This document shows positions 23,981 to 33,409 of a DNA stretch of 64,000 nucleotides, in pieces. Below the pieces are notes generated by a model. The model had not been told where the DNA came from. It ran no database searches and saw nothing but the letters and a program-made list of their open reading frames with translations. The position numbers and the translations under genes are program-made. Source of the DNA: Synechococcus sp. BO 8801 (GTDB taxonomy: Bacteria; Cyanobacteriota; Cyanobacteriia; PCC-6307; Cyanobiaceae); NCBI RefSeq assembly GCF_002252675.1, contig NZ_NQKY01000005.1, forward strand, positions 1 to 64,000, written 5' to 3'. Every line of letters begins with the position of its first letter. Positions within the stretch are counted from its first letter, which is position 1.

Positions 23981-25537
23981 ATGCCGTCATCCCTTCCCAG
24001 CCAGACCTGCGTGCTCGTGGTGGGGGCGGGTCCCACCGGCCTGCTGCTGGCGGGGGAGCTGCAGCGCCGCGGCGTTCCCAACCTGCTGATCGACGCCCGC
24101 GCCGAAGCCCTGCACTGGGACCGGGCCACGGTGATCCACCCCCTCTCCCTGGAGATCTTCGAGGCGCTGGGGCTGGTGGACCGGTTTCTCGAGGCCGGCT
24201 GCCGCCAACGGCGGATCCTGATCCACGCCGATGGCCAGCGGCTGGGGGAACTGGATCTGGCCGAATGCGGCAGCCGCTTCGGCTTCAACCTCGGCCTCTC
24301 CGAAGAGGTGACCGAAACGATCCTCACGGACCACCTCGAGGGGCAGGGGGGCACGGTGCACCGTTCCTGCCGGCTGGTGGGTCTGGAGGCCCACGGCGAC
24401 GGGGTGATCGCCACATTGGACGGCGATGGGCTGGAGCAGACGGTGCAGGCCCGCTGGGTGGTGGGTTGCGACGGGCTGCGCAGCACCACCCGCGCGCTGA
24501 GCGGCCTGGACTTCGAAGGCCATGGCATCGCCCGGCCCTGGGCGGTGTTCGATGCGGCGGTGGAGGGCTGGGCCGAGAGCCACGAGGTCAACGCGGCCTA
24601 CCTCGATGCCTCGCCCCTGATCCTCACGGCCCTGCCCGACGAGCGCTGGCGGGTGTACCTGCGGCCCGCCGCCGAGGAGGGCGATCTGGTGGCCGAGGCC
24701 GCCGCCGTGCTGGGGCGCTACCTGCCGGAGGCTCGCTTCAGCGGCGTGGAGAACCCCAGCCGCTTCCACTGCCATAGCCGGGTGGCCAGCGCCTTCCGCG
24801 CCGGGCCCGTGTTCCTGGCCGGCGATGCCGCCCACGTGTGCTCCCCGGCCGAGGGGCACGGCATGAACTGCGGGCTGCACGATGCCGCCAACCTGGCCTG
24901 GAAGCTGGCCCTGGTGCACCAGGGGGCCGCAGATCCCGCCCTGCTGGACAGCTACGAGCAGGAGCGACGTCCGGTGGCCCAGCAGATCTGCCGCTCGGGC
25001 GATGCCACCGAGCAGGCCCACGGGCTGCAGGAGAGCGGTGAGCGTGCCGCCCGCGACCGGGCGATCGCCGCCATGCTGGCCAACCCGGTGGCCCGCCAGC
25101 AGGAGGTGGTGGCGGAAACCGAGATGAACGTCAGCTACGCCGGCTCGGCGATCATCGGCGGTGGCGGCAGCCAGCCCTTTGGTGCCGGACAGCGGTTGTC
25201 CACCACGATCGCGCTGCCGCCCGGGGCCGGCGCGTCCCTGCTCCACTCCCTCACCCACCGTTGCGGCCACACGCTGCTGCTGCTGGCCGGCCTGGAGACG
25301 CCCCCGGAGGCCATCGCCGAACTGCAGGCCGAACTTGAGGCCGACCGGTCCGCCGGAGCGGTTCCGCCGGCGCTGGTGGAGGCGGTGGTGACCGTACGGC
25401 TGGAGGAGGCGCCCAGGCTGGGCCTGGGGCCCATCACCCTGCTGGCGGTCCGGCCGGACGGCTTCATCGGCGTGAGGGCTGACGTCGATCACCGCAGCGC
25501 GGTGCGGCGGTATGGGGGGCTGGTGATGGGCCGCTGA
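23981..25537 (+). CDS. FAD-dependent aromatic hydroxylase-like monooxygenase
   Basis: 518 residues from ATG 23981. The PheA/TfdB-MhpA type flavoprotein fold is clear: N-terminal dinucleotide motif CVLVVGAGPTGLLLAGEL, the RATVIHPLSLEIFEALG substrate/FAD segment, WVVGCDGLRSTTR (the DG motif for FAD and NADPH), and GPVFLAGDAAHVCSPAEGHG (the GD motif) followed by NCGLHDAANLAWKLALV. A C-terminal thioredoxin-like extension (about 400-518) is typical of phenol hydroxylase relatives. It would use NAD(P)H and O2 to hydroxylate an aromatic or polyketide substrate, not identifiable here. It is a monocistronic gene with a divergent short gene upstream. Confidence 0.88.
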   Translation: MPSSLPSQTCVLVVGAGPTGLLLAGELQRRGVPNLLIDARAEALHWDRATVIHPLSLEIFEALGLVDRFLEAGCRQRRILIHADGQRLGELDLAECGSRFGFNLGLSEEVTETILTDHLEGQGGTVHRSCRLVGLEAHGDGVIATLDGDGLEQTVQARWVVGCDGLRSTTRALSGLDFEGHGIARPWAVFDAAVEGWAESHEVNAAYLDASPLILTALPDERWRVYLRPAAEEGDLVAEAAAVLGRYLPEARFSGVENPSRFHCHSRVASAFRAGPVFLAGDAAHVCSPAEGHGMNCGLHDAANLAWKLALVHQGAADPALLDSYEQERRPVAQQICRSGDATEQAHGLQESGERAARDRAIAAMLANPVARQQEVVAETEMNVSYAGSAIIGGGGSQPFGAGQRLSTTIALPPGAGASLLHSLTHRCGHTLLLLAGLETPPEAIAELQAELEADRSAGAVPPALVEAVVTVRLEEAPRLGLGPITLLAVRPDGFIGVRADVDHRSAVRRYGGLVMGR

Positions 25538-25567
25538 GGCGGCCGCCTGAACCCTGCCTAGGATCGA

Positions 25568-26176
25568 ATGAACTGTTTGCGCCTCCGCAGGGCCATGCTC
25601 ACCCTGCCCCGCCAACTCAGCGAAGCGTTGCGGCTCACGCCGGCCCAGTTCGCCGAACTCTGCGCGGCCAATCCGGAGGCGGTGCTGGAGCTGGCGGCGG
25701 ACGGGCGTTTGATCGAGATGACCCCTGCAGGCGGCGAAACCGGACGGCGCAACAACCGGCTGGCGGTCCAACTGGGTCTGTGGGCCCGCAACCAGCCCGG
25801 CTGGTGCGTGTTCGACAGCTCCACCGGTTTCCTGCTGCCCGATGGCTCCGTGCTGAGTCCGGATGCCAGTGCCGTGCGGCTGGAGCGCTGGCAGGCCCTC
25901 TCCAGCGAAGCGCGCCAGGGTTTTCCGCCCCTCTGTCCGGATCTGGTGGTGGAGCTGGCCAGCCCATCCGACCGGCTGCTCGACCTGCGCCGCAAGATGG
26001 CGACCTACCAGGCGAATGGGGCCCGGCTGGGCTGGCTGCTGCTGCCCGAAATCCGTGGTGTGGAGGTGTGGCACGCCAGTGGCGAACCGCAGCGGCTGGA
26101 GGGGCTGGCGGTGTTGGACGGGGAGCCGGAACTCCCCGGGCTGCGGCTGGATCTGGCGGAGCTCTGGGACGACTGA
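25568..26176 (+). CDS. Uma2-family (DUF820) putative endonuclease
   Basis: 202 residues (ATG 25568; ATG 25595 is an alternative). The Uma2/DUF820 family, very numerous in cyanobacteria, has a PD-(D/E)xK-like fold. Seen here: LTPAQFAELCAANPEAVLEL, LIEMTPAGGETGRRNNRLAVQ, the acidic motif in SVLSPDASAVRLERW, and DLVVELASPSDRLLDLRRKM with ExxSPSD, the usual catalytic segment, then YQANGARLGWLLLPEIRGVEVW. Biological role is unknown; some are thought to act in mobile or defence contexts. Preceded by the monooxygenase stop with a short AGGCGGCCGCCT palindrome (25537-25548). Confidence 0.88.
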   Translation: MNCLRLRRAMLTLPRQLSEALRLTPAQFAELCAANPEAVLELAADGRLIEMTPAGGETGRRNNRLAVQLGLWARNQPGWCVFDSSTGFLLPDGSVLSPDASAVRLERWQALSSEARQGFPPLCPDLVVELASPSDRLLDLRRKMATYQANGARLGWLLLPEIRGVEVWHASGEPQRLEGLAVLDGEPELPGLRLDLAELWDD

Positions 26177-26238
26177 CGGGTGATCCGTCACCGTGCGGCT
26201 TCTGCTCGCCAGGATGGTGACCCCAGCGACAGAGATTC

Positions 26239-27948
26239 GTGCAGACAGCCGTGCCGACAGCAGCGCCCACGACCGTGCTGACGAAAACCTTCGCGGACTT
26301 TGCCCAGCGGGCCGACTATTCGCTGCTGGATTCCCTGCGGGCGGATCCCCAGGCCACCGCCGATGGCCACGATCACCGGCCCCGCCAGGTGTTCTCCGGC
26401 CATTACGTGCCGGTGACGCCAACGCCGCTGCCGGCGCCGGAGCTCGTGGCCCACAGCCGCACCCTCTTCGAGGAACTGGGCTTGGGCGAGGCTCTGGCCC
26501 ACGACGCGTCGTTCTGCCGCCTGTTCTCCGGCGACATCACGGCGGCCCAGGAGCCGATGCGGCCCTATGGCTGGGCCACCGGTTATGCGCTCTCGATCTA
26601 CGGCAGCGAATACATCCAGCAGTGTCCGTTCGGCACCGGCAATGGCTACGGCGATGGCCGGGCCATTTCCGTGTTCGAAGGCGTCTTTGGCGGCCGGCGC
26701 TGGGAGATGCAACTCAAGGGCGGCGGCCCGACGCCCTACTGCCGTGGCGCCGATGGCCGCGCCGTGCTGCGCTCCAGCGTGCGCGAGTTTCTGGCGCAGG
26801 AGTTCATGCACGCCCTGGGGGTTCCCACCTCCCGCTCGCTGACGCTCTATGTGTCCCGATCGGAAACCGTGCGCCGGCCCTGGTATTCGGCGAACTCCCG
26901 CTCGTTCGATCCCGACGTCCTGGTGGACAATCCGGCGGCGATCACCACCCGGGTAGCCCCCTCCTTCCTGCGGGTCGGCCAGCTGGAGCTGTTCGCCCGC
27001 CGCGCCCGCAGCGGTGCCCATCCGGAGGCGCGCAACGAGCTGCGGATGATCGTGGCGCACCTGATCGAGCGCAACTACCGCCAGGAGATTGATCCGGCTC
27101 TGGAGTTCGCTGATCAGGTGGTCGAACTGGCGCGGTTGTTCCGCGGACGGCTCACGTCCCTGGTGGCGAACTGGATGCGGGTGGGCTACTGCCAGGGCAA
27201 TTTCAACAGCGACAACTGTGCGGCGGGGGGGTACACCCTCGACTACGGACCCTTCGGCTTCTGCGAACTGTTCGACCCCCGCTTCCAGCCCTGGACCGGC
27301 GGCGGCCAGCATTTCAGCTTCTTCAACCAACCGGTGGCGGCGGAAGCCAACTTCCAGATGTTCTGGGCCTCCCTGAGGCCCCTGCTCGAGGGCAACACAG
27401 AGGCGCTCGCGCGGCTGGATGAGATCCGTGAGGGCTTCGCTGAAGCGATGGGCCAGGAGCTCGACGCGATGTGGGCCAGCAAGCTCGGCCTGCTCCGCTA
27501 CGACGCCGAGCTCGTGCAGGACCTGCTGCAGTTGATGGTGGCCTCCAAGGCCGACTACACGATCTTCTTCCGCAGGCTGTCGGATCTCCCCGAGCACGTC
27601 TCGGCCCTGCAGGAGAGCTTCTACCTGCCCTGCTCAGAGGAGCTCGATGGGCAATGGACGAGCTGGCTGCAGCGCTGGCGGCATCTGATCACCAGCAATG
27701 GCGACCCCCGCGACACATCGGCAGCGATGAAACGGGTGAACCCCGCGGTCGCCTGGCGCGAATGGCTGATCGCCCCGGCCTACGAACAGGCGGCGCAGGG
27801 CGATTACGGCCTGGTCAGGGAGCTGCAGGAGGTGTTCCGCCATCCCTACGACGCGCTGCCTGCGGAGCTGGCGGCGACGTATGACCGTCTGAAGCCCAGG
27901 GAGTTCTTCAACGCCGGAGGGGTGTCGCACTACAGCTGTTCGTCCTGA
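26239..27948 (+). CDS. selO: SelO/YdiU family protein adenylyltransferase
   Basis: 569 residues from a GTG start. SelO is a pseudokinase-fold enzyme that transfers AMP to Ser/Thr/Tyr of protein targets, linked in other bacteria to redox homeostasis. Features: [20 protein letters not shown], the [16 protein letters not shown] region, [29 protein letters not shown] (nucleotide-binding Lys/Arg region), [20 protein letters not shown], and the catalytic loop [11 protein letters not shown] with [11 protein letters not shown] carrying the metal-binding Asp. The C-terminal Sec position is not readable; it ends YSCSS with Cys. The gene is monocistronic, and a DUF5615/DUF433 module lies downstream on the other strand. 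Confidence 0.92.
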   Translation: MQTAVPTAAPTTVLTKTFADFAQRADYSLLDSLRADPQATADGHDHRPRQVFSGHYVPVTPTPLPAPELVAHSRTLFEELGLGEALAHDASFCRLFSGDITAAQEPMRPYGWATGYALSIYGSEYIQQCPFGTGNGYGDGRAISVFEGVFGGRRWEMQLKGGGPTPYCRGADGRAVLRSSVREFLAQEFMHALGVPTSRSLTLYVSRSETVRRPWYSANSRSFDPDVLVDNPAAITTRVAPSFLRVGQLELFARRARSGAHPEARNELRMIVAHLIERNYRQEIDPALEFADQVVELARLFRGRLTSLVANWMRVGYCQGNFNSDNCAAGGYTLDYGPFGFCELFDPRFQPWTGGGQHFSFFNQPVAAEANFQMFWASLRPLLEGNTEALARLDEIREGFAEAMGQELDAMWASKLGLLRYDAELVQDLLQLMVASKADYTIFFRRLSDLPEHVSALQESFYLPCSEELDGQWTSWLQRWRHLITSNGDPRDTSAAMKRVNPAVAWREWLIAPAYEQAAQGDYGLVRELQEVFRHPYDALPAELAATYDRLKPREFFNAGGVSHYSCSS

Positions 27949-27997
27949 AGGGCGCTCAGGGCAGCACCCGCGAACTGCGCCTGACGCCGAAGATGGT

Positions 27998-28351
27998 TCA
28001 GGGCTTCGCTCCTGGGCTGAGCATCAGGAAGCCAGCTTCCGGATGGTTTGAAAAATCCTCGATGGCAGCAGCATGGTCCAACAGCAGGGCGGCAGTTGAA
28101 GCATTGCCGGCGTTGCCGATGGCCAGGCAGATCACCTTGGGCGGGAAACCTCGGCTCATGCTGAGACGAAGAAAGTCCTCGTCCTTGGTCACCAGGAGGT
28201 CGCCGTCAGCACGGGCCCGATCCCAGATCGTCAGATCATCGGCTCCCCCAAGCCCGAGAAGCCGCACATGCCCTGACTCAGGAAACCGATCCGAGAGCAG
28301 AGGCAGCAGTCGCTCCGACAGGTTCTCATCCAGGAGCAGGCTGACGCTCAC
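27998..28351 (-). CDS. DUF5615 PIN-like toxin of a DUF433/DUF5615 module
   Basis: 117 residues starting MSVSLLLDENLSERLLPLLS. The conserved acidic residues of the PIN-like fold are in LLDENLS, the GADDLTIWDRARADG stretch and LLVTKDEDF. DUF5615 proteins are putative RNases paired with DUF433 proteins; this pair is coupled by a 4-bp ATGA overlap, antitoxin first. It is not closely similar to the second DUF433/DUF5615 module at 39.9-40.5 kb. It runs convergent to selO. Confidence 0.85.
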   Translation of the reverse strand: MSVSLLLDENLSERLLPLLSDRFPESGHVRLLGLGGADDLTIWDRARADGDLLVTKDEDFLRLSMSRGFPPKVICLAIGNAGNASTAALLLDHAAAIEDFSNHPEAGFLMLSPGAKP

Positions 28352-28578
28352 GCGGCGGTGGTGAGGCTGATCAGCAGGCGTTCACGATCGGCCGCATAGG
28401 CCAGGCAGGCCAGCACGTCGTCATGGGTGAGCTGTGGGAAATCCTCCAGCAGTTCGTTTTCCTTCATGCCGCTGGCCAGATACCCGAGAACATCCCCCAC
28501 CGTCAGCCGGGTGCCCCGCACGCAGGGCTTCCCGAAACGCACGGCAGGATTGATAGTGATCCGTTCGTGGACATCCAT
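28348..28578 (-). CDS. DUF433 antitoxin-like protein
   Basis: 76 residues with the family pattern ITINPAVRFGKPCVRGTRLT (GKPxxRGTR) then VGDVLGYLASGMKENELLED and FPQLTHDDVLACLAYAADRE. DUF433 is a small helix-turn-helix-like domain taken to neutralise the DUF5615 partner and repress the operon. It overlaps the toxin gene by 4 bp. Its start lies only a few bases from the stop of a degraded helicase gene copy, so its promoter must lie within that copy. Confidence 0.85.
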   Translation of the reverse strand: MDVHERITINPAVRFGKPCVRGTRLTVGDVLGYLASGMKENELLEDFPQLTHDDVLACLAYAADRERLLISLTTAA

Positions 28579-28587
28579 GGTTGAACG

Positions 28588-29204
28588 CTAAACCGCCAAC
28601 GCCAGCTCCGGCACGAACGCCGCCGGAATCGCCCGCTGCAGCCCCCAGCGAATCGCCATCGGCCGCTCGCCCTCGTGGCTCACGTAATCCGCAAACCCCA
28701 GACACAGGAACCGCAGCGTCACCCCGCCGCGCCTGTTCTCCTCCCGCATGAACAGCAGCACCCGGCTGGCGCGCTTAACGTGGTGGATGTATCTCTGCCC
28801 GGTGGCGGACGCTTCCCGGGTGAGGCTCTGGCTCTCCCAGTGGAACTCCCACGGGGAGATGGCGACATCGTTATAGAGGGTGATGGGGGAGAACAGGCGC
28901 TCGGATTTCTTGAGGGTGATGAAGAAGACGTCGCACTGGGTGGCTTCATCAAAGAACACCCCCTCGCGGCCTGAAAAGGGTGGGCCTCGTTCAACAGCCC
29001 GAAGGCGGCGAACACCTCGGCGCGGGAGTAGCGGCCGTGGAGTTTGAGGGGAATGGGGGGCGGATCGGCGCGGCCCCAGTCGAGCGGCGTCACCAGGTGG
29101 TCGGTGCGCTCGATCAGCAGCGCGAACAGCTCCACCAGCTCGGCGCGGAGGTCGGCGGCGGCCCTGAGCCGGACGAGGGCCTCGGCCAGGGGCAGGTGCT
29201 GCCC
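28588..29204 (-). pseudogene. degraded copy of the 3' end of the PLD-helicase-DUF3427 gene
   Basis: About 617 bp that match the last part (29983-30600) of the helicase gene downstream, in the same orientation and at high similarity by eye. The encoded ends are nearly identical (IPAAFVPELALAV). A frameshift near 28975-28985 separates LLNEAHPF from GREGVFFDEATQCD, so no continuous protein results. The copy begins abruptly after the equivalent of GRQHVPLAEALVR..., and there is no helicase or PLD part. It lies between a DUF433 gene and a PIN module. See findings. Confidence 0.85.
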
Positions 29205-29301
29205 TGCAGGCGGCGGATCTGCTCGCGGCGTGGCCTGTGGGCTGTACCTCTGGGTGGAGATGCCGGCTACCCTCAGAGGCAAGCATGGTTGGGGTGCACG
29301 C

Positions 29302-29544
29302 TTGACCACCATTGAGATCACCCTCCCTGATGCGCTAGCGGCGGAAGCCAGCGGAGCTGGTCTGCTGGCGCCAGAAGCGATTGAGCGCCTGCTGCGGGCC
29401 AAGCTGGCCTCAGACCGCATTGCCCGTCTGCAAGACGCAAGGGCTGCTCTTGCTGCTGACCCGCCGGAGGTGCTGACCAGGCAAGAGATCAACGAGGAGA
29501 TCAGCGCTTACCGCAAGGGGCAACGACTTGCGGCTGGTTCTTGA
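29302..29544 (+). CDS. antitoxin-like protein of a PIN module
   Basis: 80 residues from a TTG start (LTTIEITLPDALAAEASGAG); an ATG 14 codons upstream (29260s) is an alternative. The pattern of a short N-terminal beta strand followed by helices (GLLAPEAIERLLRAKLASDR) and a helical C-terminus (VLTRQEINEEISAYRKGQRL) fits small antitoxins accompanying PIN toxins. It overlaps the PIN gene by 17 bp, the usual antitoxin-toxin arrangement. The family name is not certain. Promoter region is at the boundary with the degraded helicase copy. Confidence 0.65.
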   Translation: MTTIEITLPDALAAEASGAGLLAPEAIERLLRAKLASDRIARLQDARAALAADPPEVLTRQEINEEISAYRKGQRLAAGS

Positions 29545-29968
29545 CACCAACACGGCTCTCTCTGCCCTGATCTGGCAGGGAGTTCCCGGGCAGCTCATGG
29601 ATGCGGCCGTTGTTGGGCGGGTTCAGCTGATCAGTACCGTTCCTCTCCTCGCCGAGTTGGAAGGCGTGCTGCAGCGACCGAAGTTCAGAGAGCCCATTTT
29701 TCGGCTTGGTGTAAGGATTGCCGATCTGTTTGATGGCTATGCCGTCCTGGTTGAGCGCGTGGAACCTGCTGATCTGGGAGGTCCCGTCAGTAGGGATCCC
29801 GACGACGATCAGGTCTTGGCTGCGGCCGTTGGTGGTCTCGCCGATCTGATCGTCTCTGGCGATGACGACCTCTTGGCCTTGGGCAACTTTCAAGGGATTG
29901 CGATTGTTCTTGCCAGGGAGGCCATGAGGCGCCTGCAGGAACCAGAGGGCCAAAGGGATACGCCTTGA
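29528..29968 (+). CDS. PIN-domain toxin
   Basis: 146 residues from a TTG that overlaps the upstream antitoxin. PIN-fold acidic residues: LVLDTNTALSALIW (Asp at N-terminus), STVPLLAELEGVLQRPKF (Glu), and SRDPDDDQVLAAAVGG with LIVSGDDDLLALG (Asp cluster). This matches the 'putative toxin component, PIN family' group, metal-dependent RNases. Its stop is only 14 bp from the helicase gene stop on the other strand, so the module is wedged between the helicase gene and its partial copy. Confidence 0.85.
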   Translation: MRLVLDTNTALSALIWQGVPGQLMDAAVVGRVQLISTVPLLAELEGVLQRPKFREPIFRLGVRIADLFDGYAVLVERVEPADLGGPVSRDPDDDQVLAAAVGGLADLIVSGDDDLLALGNFQGIAIVLAREAMRRLQEPEGQRDTP

Positions 29969-29982
29969 TCAGCTCCACGCCC

Positions 29983-32900
29983 TCAAACCGCCAACGCCAA
30001 CTCCGGCACGAACGCCGCCGGAATCGCCCGCTGCAACCGCCAGCGAATCGCCATCGGCCGCTCGCCCTCGTGGCTCACGTAATCCGCGAACCCGAGGGAA
30101 AGAAACGGCAGCGTCACCCCGCCGCGCCTGTTCTCCTCCCTCACGAACAGCATCACCCTGCTGCCGCGCTCAACGTGATGGATGTATCTCTGCCCGGTGG
30201 CGGAAGCTTCCCGGGTGAGGCTCTGGCTCTCCCAGTGGAACTCCCACGGGGAGATGGCGTAATCGTTGTAGCGGGTGGTGGGGGAGAACAACCGCTCGGA
30301 TTTCTTGAGGGTGATGAAGAAGACGTCGCACTGGGTGGCTTCGTCAAAGAACACCCCCTCCCGGCCGGGGAAGGGGCGAGCCTCGTTCAAGAGCCCAAAG
30401 GCGGCAAACACCTCGGCGCGGGAGTAGCGGCCGTGGAGTTTGAGGGGGATGGGGGGCGGATCGGCGCGGTCCCAGTCGAGCGGCGCCACCAGGTGGTCGG
30501 TGCGATCGAGCAGCAGCGCGAACAGCTCCACCAGTTCGGCGCGGAGACCGGCGGCGGCCCAGAGCCGGACGAGGGCCTCGGCCAGGGGCACGTGCTGCCG
30601 GCCACTGCCCCAGAGCTGGGCCATCAGCATGCGCCAGCTGCGCTCGGTGGCGGGATCGAAGCTCGCCGGATCGGGCGCGATGGGCCGCTGCAACTGATCC
30701 GCCAGCCAGCGCAACTGCTCCGGGTCGTCCAGATGCAGCAGCCCGCCGGCGATCCCCCGCCCCAGCCGCTCCTCATCGCCGCTGGCCGCCGCCGCCGCCA
30801 CCCACCCCAACTCCCGCTGCAGCAAAGCCCACGATCCCGCCACCTTGTAAAACTCCCCCAGCTCCATCCCCAGCCCCTCCAGCAGCCCCGCCAGCGAACA
30901 GCGCCCGAGGCGGCGCGCTTCCGCCAGCAGCTGGGGACGGCGCGTGGGTAGCGACTCGCGCAGATTGGCAAGCACCCGCTCGCTGGACACCCGATCGAGC
31001 TGCAGGCTGCAGCCGGCCGGCAGGAAGGGAAACCCGTCTTTGATCTGCTGCTCCAGCTGGTCGCGGGTGCCGCCGAGCAGGGCGCGGTAGCGCAGGTCGA
31101 AGCGGAAGTTCCGGTGGGCCTGGCCGATGAAGTCGAGAACGGTGAGGCAGCTCTTGCCCCGGCAGAGGCGCAGACCGCGGCCGAGCTGTTGCAGGAACAC
31201 GATCGCGCTCTCGGTGGGCCGCAGGAACAGCACCGTGTCGATCTCGGGGATGTCGAGGCCTTCGTTGAACAGATCGACCGCGAACAGGATCTGCAGCTCG
31301 CCGGCGCGCAGGCGGCGGATCTGCTCAGCGCGCTGCTCCCGGGGGCTGGAGGCATCCAGGGCCGCGGCGCGCAGGCCGGCGGCCACGAACTTGCGGGCCA
31401 TCCAATGGGCGTGCTCCACGCTCACGCAGAAGCCCAGGGCCCGCATCGCCTCCAGGTTGGTGACCTTGTCTGCCAGTTCGCGCAGGATCAGGCGCAGGCG
31501 GGCGTCGTCGGCGGTGTAGAGGTTGGTGAGAGCTTCGCTGGCGTAGCCATTGCGGCGCCATTCGATCTGCGACAGGTTGGTGCCGTCGTGGAGGCCGAAG
31601 TAGTGGAACGGGCACAGCAGGCCCTGCTCCAAGGCGCTCCAGAGGCGCAGCTCGGCGGCGATGCGGCCGGCAAACCAATGGAGGATGTCCTCGCCGCCGG
31701 TGCGCTCGGGGGTGGCGGTGAGGCCCAGCAGCAAGGTTGGCGCCAGGTGGCGCAGCCAGCGCTCGTAGCTGGCGGATGCGGCGTGGTGGAACTCATCGAC
31801 GATCACCACGTCGAACGTGTCCGGCGCCAGGTCCCCCGGATCCAGCCCAGCGAGCGACTGCACCGAGGCGAACACATGGCGCCACTGGCTGGGGCGCTGG
31901 CCATCCACCAGCAGCTCGCCGAAGGAGCCATCGCGCAGCACCTGGCGGAAGGTGGCGAGGCTCTGCTGCAGGATCTCGCGCCGGTGGGCCACGAACAGCA
32001 GGCTCGGGTGGCCCGGACCGGCCTGGCGGGCGTAATCGAGGGCGGCGATCACGGTTTTGCCCGTGCCGGTGGCGGCCACCACCAGGTTGCGCCAGCGGCC
32101 ATGGAGGCTGCGCTCGGCCGACAGCTTGTCGAGGATCTCCTGCTGGTAGGCGTAGGGGCGGATGTCGAAGAAGCTGAGCGGGGTTGCGTCCGCCGCTGAA
32201 TCCCCCGCCGACTCCTCGCGCACGGCCCGATCAAAGCGGCGCTGCTCGATTTCGCTGGCCCGGTAGGGCTCGAACTCGCCCTCCTCCCAGTAGCTCTCAA
32301 AGGCGGCCTGGAACTTGGCCAGGATGCCCTCGTTGTCGTGGGCGGAGAGGCGCACGTTCCACTCCAGGCCGTCGTGCAACGCAGCAGTGGAGAGGTTGGA
32401 GGAGCCGATGTAGGCGGTGGAGGCAGGTGTGGCTCCCAAGAGACCAGGCCGATGGAACAACCACGCTTTGGCGTGCAGGCGGGTACGGCGGGTGTCGTAG
32501 CTGACGCGCACCTCGGCGCCATTCGCCACCAGCCAATCGAGGGCTCGGCGGTCGGTAGCGCCCAGGTAGACGGTGGTGAGCACCCGCAGGGAGCGGCGGG
32601 GCTGGGCCTGCAGGAACGCCGACAGCGCCGGCTGGAGCAGGCGCAGACCGCTCCACTTGATGAAGGCGCAGAGCAGGTCGATCCGCTGGGCGGAGGGGAC
32701 TTCGTGGATCAGCGCCTGCCCCACCGACGGTTCGCCGCTGGCGTTCACCAGCAGGGTGCTGTCGGCCAGGGGGATGAGCGGGCCAATGGTTTTGGTCTGG
32801 CCAGGCAGGCGAGCTGTGGATCGGATCTCCAACAGCAGCCGGCCGGAGGGGTGAAGAAGGTCGCCTTGGGAGATGGCGCGGGGTGCATTGCTCTGGAGCA

Positions 32901-33135
32901 GGCCCACCAGTTGGTTCACCAGGGCCAGCTGGTGCTCAGGGGTGGCGCCTCCGCTCAGGTGAGCCAGGGCAATGCGGGCCAGACCCGCCAGATGACGGGC
33001 CAACAGGCGCGGGGCTTCTTTGGGATCAAGGCCGTCGGTTTCGACCAGGGTTTCATGCAGGTGGCGCAGCTGCTGCTCCAGGCCCTCGGTGAGAAGTTGT
33101 TGGTAGAGGCCGGCGGGTGGTTCCTGGTCGGGCAT
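29983..33135 (-). CDS. PLD-like nuclease-helicase-DUF3427 fusion protein
   Basis: 1050 residues. N-terminal PLD/HKD-type nuclease domain (about 130-290) with LHAKAWLFHRP (HxK) and AYIGSSNLSTAAL. A superfamily II helicase follows: Walker A AATGTGKT (354-361), VVIVDEFHHAAS (DEAH-like), GLTATPERTGGED (motif III), FAVDLFNEGLDIPEID and QQLGRGLRLCRG (motif VI). The C-terminal third has GCSLQLDRVSSERVLANLRE and is the DUF3427-type region ending IPAAFVPELALAV. Such fusions occur in restriction/defence islands, where a nuclease is coupled to ATP-driven movement along nucleic acid. It is divergent from the large A/T-rich gene and its 3' third is partly duplicated at 28.6 kb. Confidence 0.85.
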   Translation of the reverse strand: MPDQEPPAGLYQQLLTEGLEQQLRHLHETLVETDGLDPKEAPRLLARHLAGLARIALAHLSGGATPEHQLALVNQLVGLLQSNAPRAISQGDLLHPSGRLLLEIRSTARLPGQTKTIGPLIPLADSTLLVNASGEPSVGQALIHEVPSAQRIDLLCAFIKWSGLRLLQPALSAFLQAQPRRSLRVLTTVYLGATDRRALDWLVANGAEVRVSYDTRRTRLHAKAWLFHRPGLLGATPASTAYIGSSNLSTAALHDGLEWNVRLSAHDNEGILAKFQAAFESYWEEGEFEPYRASEIEQRRFDRAVREESAGDSAADATPLSFFDIRPYAYQQEILDKLSAERSLHGRWRNLVVAATGTGKTVIAALDYARQAGPGHPSLLFVAHRREILQQSLATFRQVLRDGSFGELLVDGQRPSQWRHVFASVQSLAGLDPGDLAPDTFDVVIVDEFHHAASASYERWLRHLAPTLLLGLTATPERTGGEDILHWFAGRIAAELRLWSALEQGLLCPFHYFGLHDGTNLSQIEWRRNGYASEALTNLYTADDARLRLILRELADKVTNLEAMRALGFCVSVEHAHWMARKFVAAGLRAAALDASSPREQRAEQIRRLRAGELQILFAVDLFNEGLDIPEIDTVLFLRPTESAIVFLQQLGRGLRLCRGKSCLTVLDFIGQAHRNFRFDLRYRALLGGTRDQLEQQIKDGFPFLPAGCSLQLDRVSSERVLANLRESLPTRRPQLLAEARRLGRCSLAGLLEGLGMELGEFYKVAGSWALLQRELGWVAAAAASGDEERLGRGIAGGLLHLDDPEQLRWLADQLQRPIAPDPASFDPATERSWRMLMAQLWGSGRQHVPLAEALVRLWAAAGLRAELVELFALLLDRTDHLVAPLDWDRADPPPIPLKLHGRYSRAEVFAAFGLLNEARPFPGREGVFFDEATQCDVFFITLKKSERLFSPTTRYNDYAISPWEFHWESQSLTREASATGQRYIHHVERGSRVMLFVREENRRGGVTLPFLSLGFADYVSHEGERPMAIRWRLQRAIPAAFVPELALAV

Positions 33136-33197
33136 GGGTATCGAGGCGCCTGAGGCTGCCGTAGATCGAAAGGAGCAGGTTCGATTTGTGACGATGT

Positions 33198-33339
33198 TAT
33201 TCGGATTCGAATAGCTTCCGCGTGGATCTCAAAGTCCAAACAGGGATTAATGATCTTTCAAGAGGTCTTCTGTTGCTAGGCTTGTTAGAGTCTGTGACTT
33301 ATGCAGAAAGTCCAGAGCCATAATGGGTGTTATGCAGAA
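33198..33339. promoter_or_regulatory. palindrome and 10-bp direct repeats between divergent defence-like genes
   Basis: TATTCG-GATT-CGAATA (33198-33213) is a perfect inverted repeat. TTATGCAGAA occurs twice, at 33299-33308 and 33330-33339. All lie in the 270-bp A/T-rich gap between the helicase start (33135) and the large gene start (33410). This is the place for two divergent promoters and for an operator. Confidence 0.5.
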
Positions 33340-33409
33340 CCCGTCCAATTAGGAGTTAGGCTGCTCTGGCGTTATCGCGCATCACATTCCAACAAGAGGG
33401 GTCTTGCGA

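Noticed and set aside
23987-26422. Very long minus-strand open frame opposite the monooxygenase and Uma2 genes
   Set aside because: It spans two real genes and an intergenic gap and shows only low-complexity sequence.
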